21,778 nucleotides of DNA from Chloroflexota bacterium (lineage in GTDB: Bacteria > Chloroflexota > Chloroflexia > Thermomicrobiales > UBA6265). The stretch is taken from the NCBI GenBank assembly GCA_023389575.1, contig JAEWEG010000051.1, forward strand, positions 1 through 21,778, in the 5' to 3' direction. A model generated the notes under the pieces. That model searched no databases. It worked only from the letters and a program-made list of their open reading frames with translations, and had not been told where the DNA came from. The position numbers were made by a program, and so were the translations under genes. Positions 7,284 through 16,195 of the stretch are shown piece after piece; the stretch's first letter is position 1; every line of letters begins with the position of its first letter.

Positions 7284-8693
7284 GTGTCCATCACCCTGCT
7301 TGCCGGAGTCGTCACCGCCGATATCACGCCGCCAGTGGGCATCGCTCACGCCAACTGGGGGGCGCAAACGCATGAGCGCGCCGCCTCCATCGACATGCCG
7401 CTCAAGGTCAACGTGCTGGCCCTGAGCGACGGCACCACGACCTCCCTGATCGTGGACATCGACACCTGCTGGCTGTGGGAACCGCTGGCCACGAAGTGCG
7501 AAGACGCGATCATCGAGTTGACAGGGTTGCCCCGGGAAGCGATCCGCCTCTCGTATTCGCATACGCACTCGGCTCCGGCCGGGAGCGGCAACCAGTCGTG
7601 GGTGTCCGCTGGGGTTGAGATGTTCCCTGGCTACCAGGAGAACCTTCGCCGGGTTATCGCTGGCGCCTCGTGGGAAGCGCTCAACTCGTTGCGGCCGGTG
7701 CGCATCGCCGCCGCCGAGGGAACGTCGTCGATCTCGGTCAACCGACGCTACGCCCGTCCCTGTGACGGCGAGGTGGTGGTTGGGCGCTACTGGGAGGGGA
7801 TTCGCGATCCCAAGGTGAGCGTTTTGCGGCTGGACACGCTCGATGGCGAGCCGTACGCGGCGGTGGTCGGATTCGGGTGCCATCCGATCACGGTTGGCCC
7901 GGACAACGACAAGATCACGCCGGATTATCCGGGCGTGACGCGCCAGGTGGTCAACGACGCCACCGGCGCGACCACCCTGTTCCTGCAAGGGGCGGCTGGC
8001 GACATCGGGCCGGTACGTGGCGTGGCGGCGGACGGCATCAACCAGTACAGGCGGCTGGGCACGATCCTCGGGCTCGAGGCGGCCAAGCTGTGGTGGGAAG
8101 CCGATCCGGTGATCACGACGGAGTCGTACGTCGAAACCGTCGAATCGGGCGCGCCGCTGGCGCTCTATGCCGATACCCCGACGCCGGACCAGCCCGCGAC
8201 CATCCGGGTCGAGCGGACCACGGTGGAAGTGCCGGTGAAGCTGGCCGAGGACGCCGACGCGCTGGCAGCGAAGCTGGAAATGCACAAGGCCAATCTCGCC
8301 CGGTTGCGGGCGGAAGGCGGTTCCGACGAGGACATCAAGCGTGAGACGATGTCCGCCAAGCGGGCCTCGATGCGCGAGAACCTCAACCGCCGCGTGGAGG
8401 GCACGGGTGTGCTGCCGATCGAGATTTTCGCCACGTTCATTGGCGACGAGATCGCCCTGATCGCGCTTTCGGTGGAGCTGTTCGCCGCCACCGGGCTGGC
8501 GATCCAGGCCGCGTCGCCGTTCCCAACCACGATCGTTTCGGGGTACGCCGGTCCGAACTCGGGATACCTGCCGACGACCGATTCCTACAAGCATGGCGGA
8601 TACGAAATCGAGGTGACGCCGTTCATCGCGGAGTCGGCTGACTTCGCGGAGCAGGCGGCGATCGACCTGCTGAACGCAGCGGCGGGCAAATGA
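7284..8693 (+). CDS. Neutral/alkaline ceramidase-like hydrolase, copy 1
   Basis: This is a 469-aa protein with the neutral/alkaline non-lysosomal ceramidase N-terminal fold. Visible motifs are TADITPPVG near the N-terminus (11-19), the zinc HTH pair H93/H95 in SHTHSAP, H200 in GCHPITVGPDND, E398 (SVELFAATG) and Y428 in the GYLPT block. These are the equivalents of the His, His, Glu and Tyr zinc ligands of true ceramidases. The family's GDVSPN motif, whose Ser is the proposed nucleophile, here reads GDIGPV (239-244), so the Ser is Gly. No signal peptide is seen, so it should be cytoplasmic, unlike secreted ceramidases. The GTG at 7284 has GAGGAG 9 nt upstream. Its neighbours suggest an amidase or related hydrolase on the imported solute, not a ceramidase. 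Confidence 0.85.
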   Translation: MSITLLAGVVTADITPPVGIAHANWGAQTHERAASIDMPLKVNVLALSDGTTTSLIVDIDTCWLWEPLATKCEDAIIELTGLPREAIRLSYSHTHSAPAGSGNQSWVSAGVEMFPGYQENLRRVIAGASWEALNSLRPVRIAAAEGTSSISVNRRYARPCDGEVVVGRYWEGIRDPKVSVLRLDTLDGEPYAAVVGFGCHPITVGPDNDKITPDYPGVTRQVVNDATGATTLFLQGAAGDIGPVRGVAADGINQYRRLGTILGLEAAKLWWEADPVITTESYVETVESGAPLALYADTPTPDQPATIRVERTTVEVPVKLAEDADALAAKLEMHKANLARLRAEGGSDEDIKRETMSAKRASMRENLNRRVEGTGVLPIEIFATFIGDEIALIALSVELFAATGLAIQAASPFPTTIVSGYAGPNSGYLPTTDSYKHGGYEIEVTPFIAESADFAEQAAIDLLNAAAGK

Positions 8694-8715
8694 TTCGCCA
8701 CGGAGGAGGCTGGCG

Positions 8716-10137
8716 ATGACCACGTGGTTGCGGGCGGGTGTCGCCCGGGCGGACATCACGCCGCCGATCGGGATCGGGCACGCGGGTTGGGGCGCGCAGG
8801 CTCATCAGCGGGCGGCGGGCGTCGACCTGCCGCTGTGGGTGACCGCGCTCGCGATCGGCGATGGCGACCTGACGACGGTGATCGTCGACATCGACTGCAT
8901 GTACCTGTTCGAGAAGGAAGCGAGCGCGGTGCGGTCCGCGATCACGCGCCTGACCGGACTGCCCGAGAGCCACGTGCGGATCTCGTTCACCCACACGCAT
9001 TCCGGACCGGTGAGCGGCGATACCTGGAGCGCGTGGATGTCCGAGGGCGCGGATCTCGTGGCCGCCTACGATGCGCGGATCGCCGATGAGGCGGCGGGCG
9101 TGGCCTGGGCGGCGATCCGGGCGATGCGGCCGGTGCGAGTTGGAACGGGGTCCGGAGCATCGGATATCTCCATCAACCGGCGGTTCCAGCGCCCCGAAGA
9201 CGGCGTGGTGGTGGTCGGCCGGAACCCGGACGGACCGGTCGACCGCGAGGTGCAGGTGATCCGGTTCGACACGGTCGAAGGGGAGCCGCTGGCGACCGTG
9301 GTGAGTTTCGCCTGTCATCCGATCACGGTAGGGCCGGACAACGACCTGATCACGCCGGATTACCCGGGAGCGATGAAGCGGGTGGTGGAGCAGGCGACGG
9401 GTTCGACCTGCCTGTTCCTGCAGGGGGCGGCGGGCGATATCGGCCCAGTACGCGGCGTGGCCCGGAACGGCGCGAACGAGTACAAGCGGCTGGGCGCGAT
9501 GCTGGGACACGAGGTCAACCGCGTCTGGTGGGGACTGGAGCTTCCGCAACGGGTGGAGGCCTACGAGGGCACGCTGGAATCCGGCGCCCCGCTGGCGATC
9601 TATACGGAGACCCCGGCGGCGGAAGCCGATCGAACGCTCCGGGTGATGTCGCGCACGGTGGAGCTGCCGACGCGACAGATCGGCGATCCGGACGCGTTCG
9701 AGCGCGAGTTCGCGGAGCACATCGCGGTGCTGGACGGCCTCCGATCGACCGGCACCGATGAGGAGATTCGCCAGCAGACGATGCTCGCCAAGCGGGCGGG
9801 GATGCGGGCTGGCCTCTCCCGGAATATCGCCAATCGTTCGCGGTGGCCAGTGGAACTGCACGCCATCGCGCTGGGCGCGGACATCGCCCTGATCGGGATG
9901 GCGGCGGAGCCGTTCGCGGAGACGGGGATGGCGATCAAGGCGCGGTCGCCGTTCGCGGTCACGCACGTGTCGGGCTACACCGGGGTCGGCTGGGCGTACC
10001 TGCCGACGGCGGAGGCGTACCCGCTGGGTGGGTATGAGGTGGAAGTGTCGCCATTCGCGCCGGAGGCGGCGGGCGAGATCGTCGAGGCCAGCCTGGCATT
10101 GCTTGACGACCTGAAGCGCGAGGTAACCGGTGGTTGA
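8716..10137 (+). CDS. Neutral/alkaline ceramidase-like hydrolase, copy 2 (tandem paralogue)
   Basis: This 473-aa protein is a paralogue of the preceding gene; by eye roughly half of aligned residues are identical over the whole length, with few gaps. It keeps ADITPPIGIGHAGWGAQ, the HTH pair H93/H95 (THTHSGP), H201 (CHPITVGPDND), E398 and Y428 (YLPT). It also has the same Ser-to-Gly change in GDIGPV (240-245). No signal peptide is visible. GGAGGAGG at 8702-8709 gives a strong ribosome site 6 nt before the ATG. Its 3' end overlaps the dehydrogenase start by 8 nt. Retention of two diverged copies side by side suggests different substrates or a hetero-oligomer. True ceramidase activity is unlikely given the context and the missing Ser. 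Confidence 0.85.
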   Translation: MTTWLRAGVARADITPPIGIGHAGWGAQAHQRAAGVDLPLWVTALAIGDGDLTTVIVDIDCMYLFEKEASAVRSAITRLTGLPESHVRISFTHTHSGPVSGDTWSAWMSEGADLVAAYDARIADEAAGVAWAAIRAMRPVRVGTGSGASDISINRRFQRPEDGVVVVGRNPDGPVDREVQVIRFDTVEGEPLATVVSFACHPITVGPDNDLITPDYPGAMKRVVEQATGSTCLFLQGAAGDIGPVRGVARNGANEYKRLGAMLGHEVNRVWWGLELPQRVEAYEGTLESGAPLAIYTETPAAEADRTLRVMSRTVELPTRQIGDPDAFEREFAEHIAVLDGLRSTGTDEEIRQQTMLAKRAGMRAGLSRNIANRSRWPVELHAIALGADIALIGMAAEPFAETGMAIKARSPFAVTHVSGYTGVGWAYLPTAEAYPLGGYEVEVSPFAPEAAGEIVEASLALLDDLKREVTGG

Positions 10138-10894
10138 CCTGGCGGGGCGGATCGCGCTGGTGACCGGTGGCAGCACCGGCATTGGGGCGGCGATCTCGCG
10201 GCGGCTGGCGGCCGATGGCGCGACGGTGGCCGTCGTGGACATCAACGACGCGGCGGGAATCGCCCTGGCTGGCGACATCGGTGGCCGCTACATCCATGCA
10301 AACATGGCGGACGCCGAGCAGGTCGAGGCCGCCGTGCGCGAGGTGCTGGAGCGTCATGGTTCGCTCGACATCCTCGTGACGGCGGCCGCGCACACAGGTG
10401 GATTTCACGGGGCGGCCGACATGCCGGAGGCGGAGTGGCGAGCGGTGATGAGCGTTTCGCTGGACGGCGTGTTCCACGCGTCGAAATACGCCGCCGCCGC
10501 GATGCGGGAGCAAGGGCGAGGATCGATCATCCACATCGCTTCCGTGGAGGGCATCACCGGGGCGCGCAATCATGCCGCGTACGTGACGGCGAAGACGGCG
10601 CTTCAGGGCCTGACGAGGTCGATGGCGATCGACTATGGTCCATATGGCGTGCGGGTCAACGCGATTAGTCCGGGCATCATCGATTCCGGGCGGCCGGACC
10701 TGGAGGCGGGCAAGCAGGACCCGGCCAAGATGAAATTTTGGGAAGGCATGACCGTGCTCGGCCGGATGGGACGCCCGGACGAAGTCGCGGCGGCGGTGGC
10801 GTTCCTGGCGTCGAATGAAGCATCGTATATCACGGGACAGAACATCGCGGTCGATGGCGGGTGGACGATTGGTTACCCGCCACCGGGCGAATGA
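10130..10894 (+). CDS. Short-chain dehydrogenase/reductase
   Basis: This 254-aa classical SDR has the coenzyme motif TGGSTGIG (12-19) and an Asp at the end of beta 2 (D37 in VVDIND), which favours NAD(H). The catalytic S138 (HIASVEG), Y151 and K155 (YVTAK) are present, and a C-terminal ITGQNIAVDGGW block closes the fold. Two usual landmarks differ: the NNAG motif reads VTAAA (83-87), and the structural/catalytic Asn of the 'VNL' motif is S110 (SVSLDGVF). The start is GTG at 10130, inside the end of the preceding gene (8-nt overlap), which implies translational coupling. It probably oxidises a hydroxyl of a pathway intermediate. The substrate is not evident. Confidence 0.9.
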   Translation: MVDLAGRIALVTGGSTGIGAAISRRLAADGATVAVVDINDAAGIALAGDIGGRYIHANMADAEQVEAAVREVLERHGSLDILVTAAAHTGGFHGAADMPEAEWRAVMSVSLDGVFHASKYAAAAMREQGRGSIIHIASVEGITGARNHAAYVTAKTALQGLTRSMAIDYGPYGVRVNAISPGIIDSGRPDLEAGKQDPAKMKFWEGMTVLGRMGRPDEVAAAVAFLASNEASYITGQNIAVDGGWTIGYPPPGE

Positions 10895-10926
10895 TAGGCA
10901 TTGTGGATTCACGAAAGGAACACCCA

Positions 10927-12210
<1,284 letters not shown>

Positions 12211-12233
12211 CGCCTGAACAGGCGAACTGGGGA

Positions 12234-12265
12234 CGAAACGCGGGGCCAATCGGTCCCGCGTTTCG
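12234..12265 (+). terminator. Terminator-like stem-loop ending the catabolic cluster
   Basis: CGAAACGCGGGGCC (12234-12247) pairs with GGTCCCGCGTTTCG (12252-12265): 14 bp with one G/T wobble and an AATC loop. It starts 23 nt after the aminotransferase stop. A smaller CGCCTG/CAGGCG repeat (12211-12224) precedes it. There is only a weak T-rich tail. Position and strength make it the likely 3' end of the cluster transcript. Confidence 0.6.
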
Positions 12266-12333
12266 CTTGCCGTTGGATGCCGGGTCGTACCATGGTCCGG
12301 TACGTGAACGGTGATGTGACGAAGGGGTGTGCC

Positions 12334-12924
12334 ATGAACGAGGTTGAGCGGAACGCGCTGATCGATACATTCCACGCGCGGGCGCTGGATTTGCTGGACA
12401 GCGACGACGCGTCGGGAAGGAACAGGGAGGAGATCGCGCGGTTGCTGCGCGAACTCGCGCTGCACCCGGGCATCCTGCCGGAGGTGGACCTGGAGCGGCT
12501 GCACGACGCTGGTTCGACGGCGACGATTCTGCGCCAGGGCGAGGACGGACGCGGGGCGCTGATGTTGCTGCGGCTGCCCGACGACGCGCCAACTCCCGTC
12601 CACAACCACAACACCTGGGGCGTGGCGGTGGTGATTCAGGGCGAGAACCGCTACTGGCGCTGGGAGCGGCTCGACGACCTGAGCGATCCGAACCGCGCGG
12701 AGCTGCGGCTGGGCGAGGAGTTCGTGCATGGGCCGGGCGAGTACGTGCTGTGGGGCGACCCCCCGCATGACCTGCACGCGCAGCAGGGCGAAGGCGGGGT
12801 GGCGTACGAGTTCGTGTTCTTCGGCGTGAACCCGAACCTCCGGCCACGGGCGTACTTCGACCCGGAAACAGGAGCGGTGACCCATGCCTTCGCCGTCGAT
12901 GCGGCCATGACAGGCGAGATGTAG
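12334..12924 (+). CDS. Cupin metalloprotein, cysteine dioxygenase-like
   Basis: This 196-aa protein has a helical N-terminal third (1-55) and a cupin core (about 60-165). The metal motif is PVHNHNTWGVAVVIQGE (H90 and H92), followed by PPHDLHA (H145 and H148), which supplies the third His. The HNH-W-G-V-x-x-x-x-G-E arrangement is the one seen in cysteine-dioxygenase-like and related 'predicted metal-dependent double-stranded beta helix' proteins. Its substrate cannot be assigned; a thiol dioxygenase is one possibility. The ATG at 12334 has GAAGGGG 6 nt upstream; a longer in-frame form from 12277 would start in the promoter-like region behind the terminator. It is separated from the catabolic cluster by that terminator, so it may have its own promoter. 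Confidence 0.72.
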   Translation: MNEVERNALIDTFHARALDLLDSDDASGRNREEIARLLRELALHPGILPEVDLERLHDAGSTATILRQGEDGRGALMLLRLPDDAPTPVHNHNTWGVAVVIQGENRYWRWERLDDLSDPNRAELRLGEEFVHGPGEYVLWGDPPHDLHAQQGEGGVAYEFVFFGVNPNLRPRAYFDPETGAVTHAFAVDAAMTGEM

Positions 12925-12962
12925 TCACTCCTGACGGCTGGCGTACGAGGATCGCACCGAAT

Positions 12963-12980
12963 ATGGGGAATTCTCCCCAT
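12963..12980. promoter_or_regulatory. 18-nt palindrome, possible operator
   Basis: ATGGGGA (12963-12969) and TCCCCAT (12974-12980) form a perfect 7-bp inverted repeat around ATTC. It sits in the 164-nt gap between the cupin gene and the next ORF, 108 nt before that start codon. Its symmetry and length suit a dimeric regulator, but no promoter elements are clear nearby. Confidence 0.3.
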
Positions 12981-13088
12981 GGTGGTTCAGACGAAACGGG
13001 CGCAGAGTGGATTCAGGGCAGGCGAGGTACTGGCCCTCCGATCCACTTCCGTTCGCTTCGTGGCACGACACCGCAAGGAGGTAGTCGC

Positions 13089-13610
13089 ATGAACCCCTAC
13101 GCGATTCCCTATTCGTTGTTCTCGCAAATCCTGGAGTCGATATTCGGGCCGTCGATCTGGGATGTTGAAGGAATCGGCGGTCCGCTGAGGAACCGGCTTG
13201 TCGAGCGGATGGGGCCCGTGCCGGATCCATGGATCATCGCGGGGCTCAATCCGCAGCCGCTGCCACCCAAGGAGCGGTATGCGCTGGCGCTGGCCGACGC
13301 GCATGTCCTCGAGCTGCTGCGGGTGGATGCCCTGGCGGCCGATTTCGGGGAGGCGGCGGTCGAGCGTGGCATCGGACGCGTGCGCGGGAAGATGAGCGAG
13401 ATCGAGGAACTCTGCCCACGCCCATTCCCCTGGCCAAGGAAGTGGCCGGTTCCGCCAGGACCGTTCCCCGGTGAGGAGTTCGGACCCGCCGAGTTGGCCA
13501 TCATGGGGAGCCGCTTCGCGATGGCCGCCGAGCGGCTCGAATCCGGCGCGTTGAAAGACGCGGCGCACTCGATCAGCAAGACCATGTTCAACGCCGCGGT
13601 TCAGGGCTGA
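13089..13610 (+). CDS. Uncharacterised protein with NPQPLPP motif
   Basis: This is a 173-aa protein of unknown function. The ATG at 13089 has a near-perfect AAGGAGG 7 nt upstream, which fixes the start and supports real translation. There is no signal peptide or membrane helix. A short conserved-looking block DPWIIAGLNPQPLPPKERYA (46-65) contains NPQPLPP. I associate this motif with uncharacterised actinobacterial and similar bacterial proteins, but I cannot name a family. A predicted helix (65-85) follows, then a proline-rich linker with one Cys (C109) at 110-128 (RPFPWPRKWPVPPGPFPG) and a C-terminal helix (134-170). A strong stem-loop terminator follows, so it is probably a single-gene transcript from a promoter near the 12,963 palindrome. 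Confidence 0.75.
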   Translation: MNPYAIPYSLFSQILESIFGPSIWDVEGIGGPLRNRLVERMGPVPDPWIIAGLNPQPLPPKERYALALADAHVLELLRVDALAADFGEAAVERGIGRVRGKMSEIEELCPRPFPWPRKWPVPPGPFPGEEFGPAELAIMGSRFAMAAERLESGALKDAAHSISKTMFNAAVQG

Positions 13611-13632
13611 GGGCCGGCGAACCCCGGACGCG

Positions 13633-13668
13633 CGAAACCTCCGCCGGAACAATCCGGCGGAGGTTTCG
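13633..13668. terminator. Strong stem-loop between convergent genes
   Basis: CGAAACCTCCGCCGG (13633-13647) and CCGGCGGAGGTTTCG (13654-13668) form a perfect 15-bp stem with an AACAAT loop. It lies 22 nt after the NPQPLPP gene and 88 nt beyond the end of the convergent DoxX gene, so it can serve as terminator for the + strand and perhaps for both. Confidence 0.7.
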
Positions 13669-13755
13669 TTGCGCTTGCCCTGGGGAGATTGGGAGGTGAT
13701 GTCCGGTCGACTGGCGTTCAGTTCGGGTCCGTGTGCATCTCCCTGGGGCTATCCG

Positions 13756-14589
13756 TTAGTGCGTCACCTTCGGTTGGCGGCCGATGATGGGAGCGTCCTT
13801 CCGGGGGCCGGCCACTTCACCCAGTTGCCAGGGGGTACCGAGCATCGGGAGGAGGTAGCGATCGAGTCCGAGCCATCCGGCAACCTTCCAGCCGAGGACC
13901 AGGAAGACCGTGAGTCCAAAGAGGACCGGGTTGGTGCTGACCGTGCCAGCGAGCATGAAGTTGAAGTTGAGCACCGTTCCGAAGAAGGCCGCGATACCGA
14001 CCAGGGCGCCGACCAGGAGACCGAGACCGACGAGGACTTCACCGATCGCGACCAGCTTGGCGAACCAGGTGTACCATTCGTGATCGAGCATGTACTGGAT
14101 GAAGTCCTGGAACCAGGCGTAGGTGATGCGGGTCTTGCCGGTCTGTTCGTTGACGGTGACCGCACCGGTCCAGTAGCCCTGAAGGGCCGTGCCGCCGTCC
14201 ATCCAGGCGCCGTCGCGCACCTTGTGCTCGCCAGCGGTGAGCCATGCCTGGCCGACGTAGAAGCGAAGTGGGAGCCACAGGACCGCGAGATAGGTGTTGC
14301 CGAGGAGGAGCTTCCACCAGACCGGATCGTGAATCTGGCCTTCGCCGCCTTCGCTGCCGGCGCTGATGGTGGTGCCGCTTTCAGGAATGCGATTGGCCTG
14401 GTAAACGCCGCCGACGATGATCAGGGCGAGAAGGAGGTAGCTGAGCCAGGTGCCTTCCGACACGTATTCGCTTGACCAGAAGTTGCCGAGATCGAAGAGT
14501 CCGTCCGAGAAGATAACGCCGAGACCAACATAGAGGGCCGCGGCCACGACCGTGAAGATGTATCCCTTGGTTCTTGTCATGGTGGTCAT
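13756..14589 (-). CDS. DoxX family integral membrane protein
   Basis: This 277-aa protein has about six hydrophobic helices (about 10-26, 49-65, 93-112, 176-197, 198-215, 222-241). The C-terminal half carries the DoxX signature: WFAKLVAIGEVLVGLGLLVG, then FNFMLAGTVSTNPVLF. DoxX/DoxD proteins are membrane subunits linked to thiosulfate:quinone or other redox activity, but most members have no proven function. A larger periplasmic loop (about 113-172) with Trp and Tyr residues separates the N- and C-terminal helices. The ATG at 14589 has GGAAAGG 9 nt upstream; an internal ATG at 14580 is an alternative. It follows the sulfatase on the same strand after a 215-nt gap with a hairpin, so co-transcription is not certain. 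Confidence 0.82.
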   Translation of the reverse strand: MTTMTRTKGYIFTVVAAALYVGLGVIFSDGLFDLGNFWSSEYVSEGTWLSYLLLALIIVGGVYQANRIPESGTTISAGSEGGEGQIHDPVWWKLLLGNTYLAVLWLPLRFYVGQAWLTAGEHKVRDGAWMDGGTALQGYWTGAVTVNEQTGKTRITYAWFQDFIQYMLDHEWYTWFAKLVAIGEVLVGLGLLVGALVGIAAFFGTVLNFNFMLAGTVSTNPVLFGLTVFLVLGWKVAGWLGLDRYLLPMLGTPWQLGEVAGPRKDAPIIGRQPKVTH

Positions 14590-14702
14590 GATGGAAGACC
14601 TTTCCCGTGAAGTTGCTGATACCCGATGAACGATTTCCGCGCGTCCGTTTCGTCACCTCCCTGGTCGACTCCGGTGCGTCGCTCTTTTCATTGGGTTCAT
14701 AA

Positions 14703-14727
14703 TGCCTTCGGTGGCGTATCGAAGGCA
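14703..14727 (-). terminator. Possible terminator hairpin after the sulfatase gene
   Basis: TGCCTTCG (14703-14710) and CGAAGGCA (14720-14727) form a perfect 8-bp stem with a 9-nt loop, 77 nt beyond the sulfatase stop on the - strand. The following - strand bases (TTATGAA) are only mildly T-rich. A second, bulged repeat lies at 14751-14777 (ACAAC, CGTGA / TCACG, TTGT), closer to the stop. Either could end the sulfatase transcript. The rest of 14590-14804 shows no gene. Confidence 0.35.
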
Positions 14728-14804
14728 CTCGACTCCGGAATCAGGATGTTACAACTTCGTGACAAGCTTCACGTTGTGTTCCCGTGACGGTCCAGGCGTG
14801 ATCT

Positions 14805-16142
14805 TCAGGGGCGAGTGATGCCTGCTTCGGGGCTGCTGGCGTCGACATCGGTGGCGATGCCACCTGGCGGCAATGGCACGGGCCCATCGAGGAGCGGATC
14901 GCCGGTACGGGCCATCCATTCCCGGAGCCGGCAGTGCAATTCGGCGAGGATGGCCGAGTGCGAGGGCTCGGTGGCGAGGTTGCGGACCTGCATCGGGTCC
15001 AGCAGGTTGTCGAAGAGCTGGATCGAATCGACCGGGCGCTGGTCCCAGCCATGTTCGAGGAGCAGGGACTTCGTGGGGCTCTCGTCGATATTGGGCAGGA
15101 CCACGCGCTCGCGGTTTCCGTAGCGGACGATGAGCGTCCAGCGGCTTGTCCGGACCGATCGTTGCGGCTCGTAGGCGGCGTGGTAGGTGACCTCGCCGAA
15201 GACTTCCTCGCGAACCTCGGAGGCCTCCCCGCGGACGAGGGGCAGGAGCGAGTGACCCTGGAGCCAGGTCGGCGGGTCGATGCCGGCGACCTCACAGACG
15301 GTTGGGTAGACATCGATGTGTGAGACAAGCGCGTCGCACACCTGGCCGCCGCTGAAGCCGCCCGGTCCACGCATGATCAGGAGGACGCCGAGCCCATGAT
15401 CGGTGAGGTTGCACTTCATTGACGGGAAGGCGAGCCCGTGATCGGTGGTGCAGACGACGAGGGTCGATTCCGTCAGGCCAGTGCGATCGAGCGCGTCGAG
15501 CACGGTTCCGACGGCGCGGTCGAGCCGTTCGAGCGAGGCGAGGTAGGTGGCGAAGTCGCGGCGGGTTTCGGGGGTGTCGGGAAAGATCGCGGGCGGCCGG
15601 ACATATGCTTCCGCGCCCGGCGTGGCCTCGGGGAAGGGACGATGGGTATCGGAGAAGCCGATATCGAGAAACAGGGGGCCAAGGCCGCCGGAGGCCTGCT
15701 CCTCCAGGACCTGGACGGCCGCGCGGGCGTGCGCTTCGCTCGAGCCATCGTCCGGCACACGAACGTCGGTGTAGCCGAGCTGGTTGACGTCAGCCTTGCC
15801 GGGAACCAGGTGTTGGACACCCGCGAGCACCGTGCGATACCCGTTGTCCCGCAGGGTGGAGGCGAGGTGCTGGGATGGGTCTCGTAGCGCGAACCCGCGA
15901 TGGGCGAGGCCGAGCATGCCAGCGGTGTGCGGGGACTGGCCGGTGAGCAGGGCGGCACGGCTGGGCGAGCAGGTCGGCGCGGCGCTGAAGGCCTGGCGGA
16001 AGACGATGCCTTCTTCGGCCAGCCGTTGGTAGGCGGGGTTGGTGACGGGGTGGCCGTAGGGCTGGACGTAGCGCCCAGTATCGTGCGAATGAATATAGAC
16101 GATGTTCGGGCGCTGGACGGTGTTCCCTGGGCGATCGGTCAT
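14805..16142 (-). CDS. Type I (formylglycine) sulfatase
   Basis: This 445-aa arylsulfatase-superfamily enzyme hydrolyses a sulfate ester or sulfamate. The activation motif is C58-S-P-S-R62 in APTCSPSRAALLTG, so the Cys type needs conversion to formylglycine by a separate enzyme. Metal-site residues are D21 (HSHDTGR, where many sulfatases have DDLG), D234 and H235 (TTDHG) and K243. D165-T-H167 is also conserved. The layout and HSHDTGR start recall the heparan N-sulfatase branch. No signal peptide follows the chosen ATG at 16142, so the enzyme appears cytoplasmic; upstream extension in this frame is GC-rich, Arg/Pro-rich and not protein-like. AAAGGA lies about 12 nt before the ATG. The zinc-ribbon gene ends 53 nt upstream and may be co-transcribed. 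Confidence 0.88.
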   Translation of the reverse strand: MTDRPGNTVQRPNIVYIHSHDTGRYVQPYGHPVTNPAYQRLAEEGIVFRQAFSAAPTCSPSRAALLTGQSPHTAGMLGLAHRGFALRDPSQHLASTLRDNGYRTVLAGVQHLVPGKADVNQLGYTDVRVPDDGSSEAHARAAVQVLEEQASGGLGPLFLDIGFSDTHRPFPEATPGAEAYVRPPAIFPDTPETRRDFATYLASLERLDRAVGTVLDALDRTGLTESTLVVCTTDHGLAFPSMKCNLTDHGLGVLLIMRGPGGFSGGQVCDALVSHIDVYPTVCEVAGIDPPTWLQGHSLLPLVRGEASEVREEVFGEVTYHAAYEPQRSVRTSRWTLIVRYGNRERVVLPNIDESPTKSLLLEHGWDQRPVDSIQLFDNLLDPMQVRNLATEPSHSAILAELHCRLREWMARTGDPLLDGPVPLPPGGIATDVDASSPEAGITRP

Positions 16143-16195
16143 GAGGCGAGGCGATCCTTTCGGGCATCCGGGACGAACGCGTTGGGCCGGGAAGG

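Noticed and set aside
6543..8759. 738-codon open frame on the - strand opposite the dehydratase and first ceramidase-like gene
   Set aside because: It is antisense to two genes with clear family motifs and is rich in Arg, His and Pro without domains; it arises from high-GC codon bias. The same applies to long - strand frames at 1799-2914, 4974-6461, 8623-10278 and 10933-12885.
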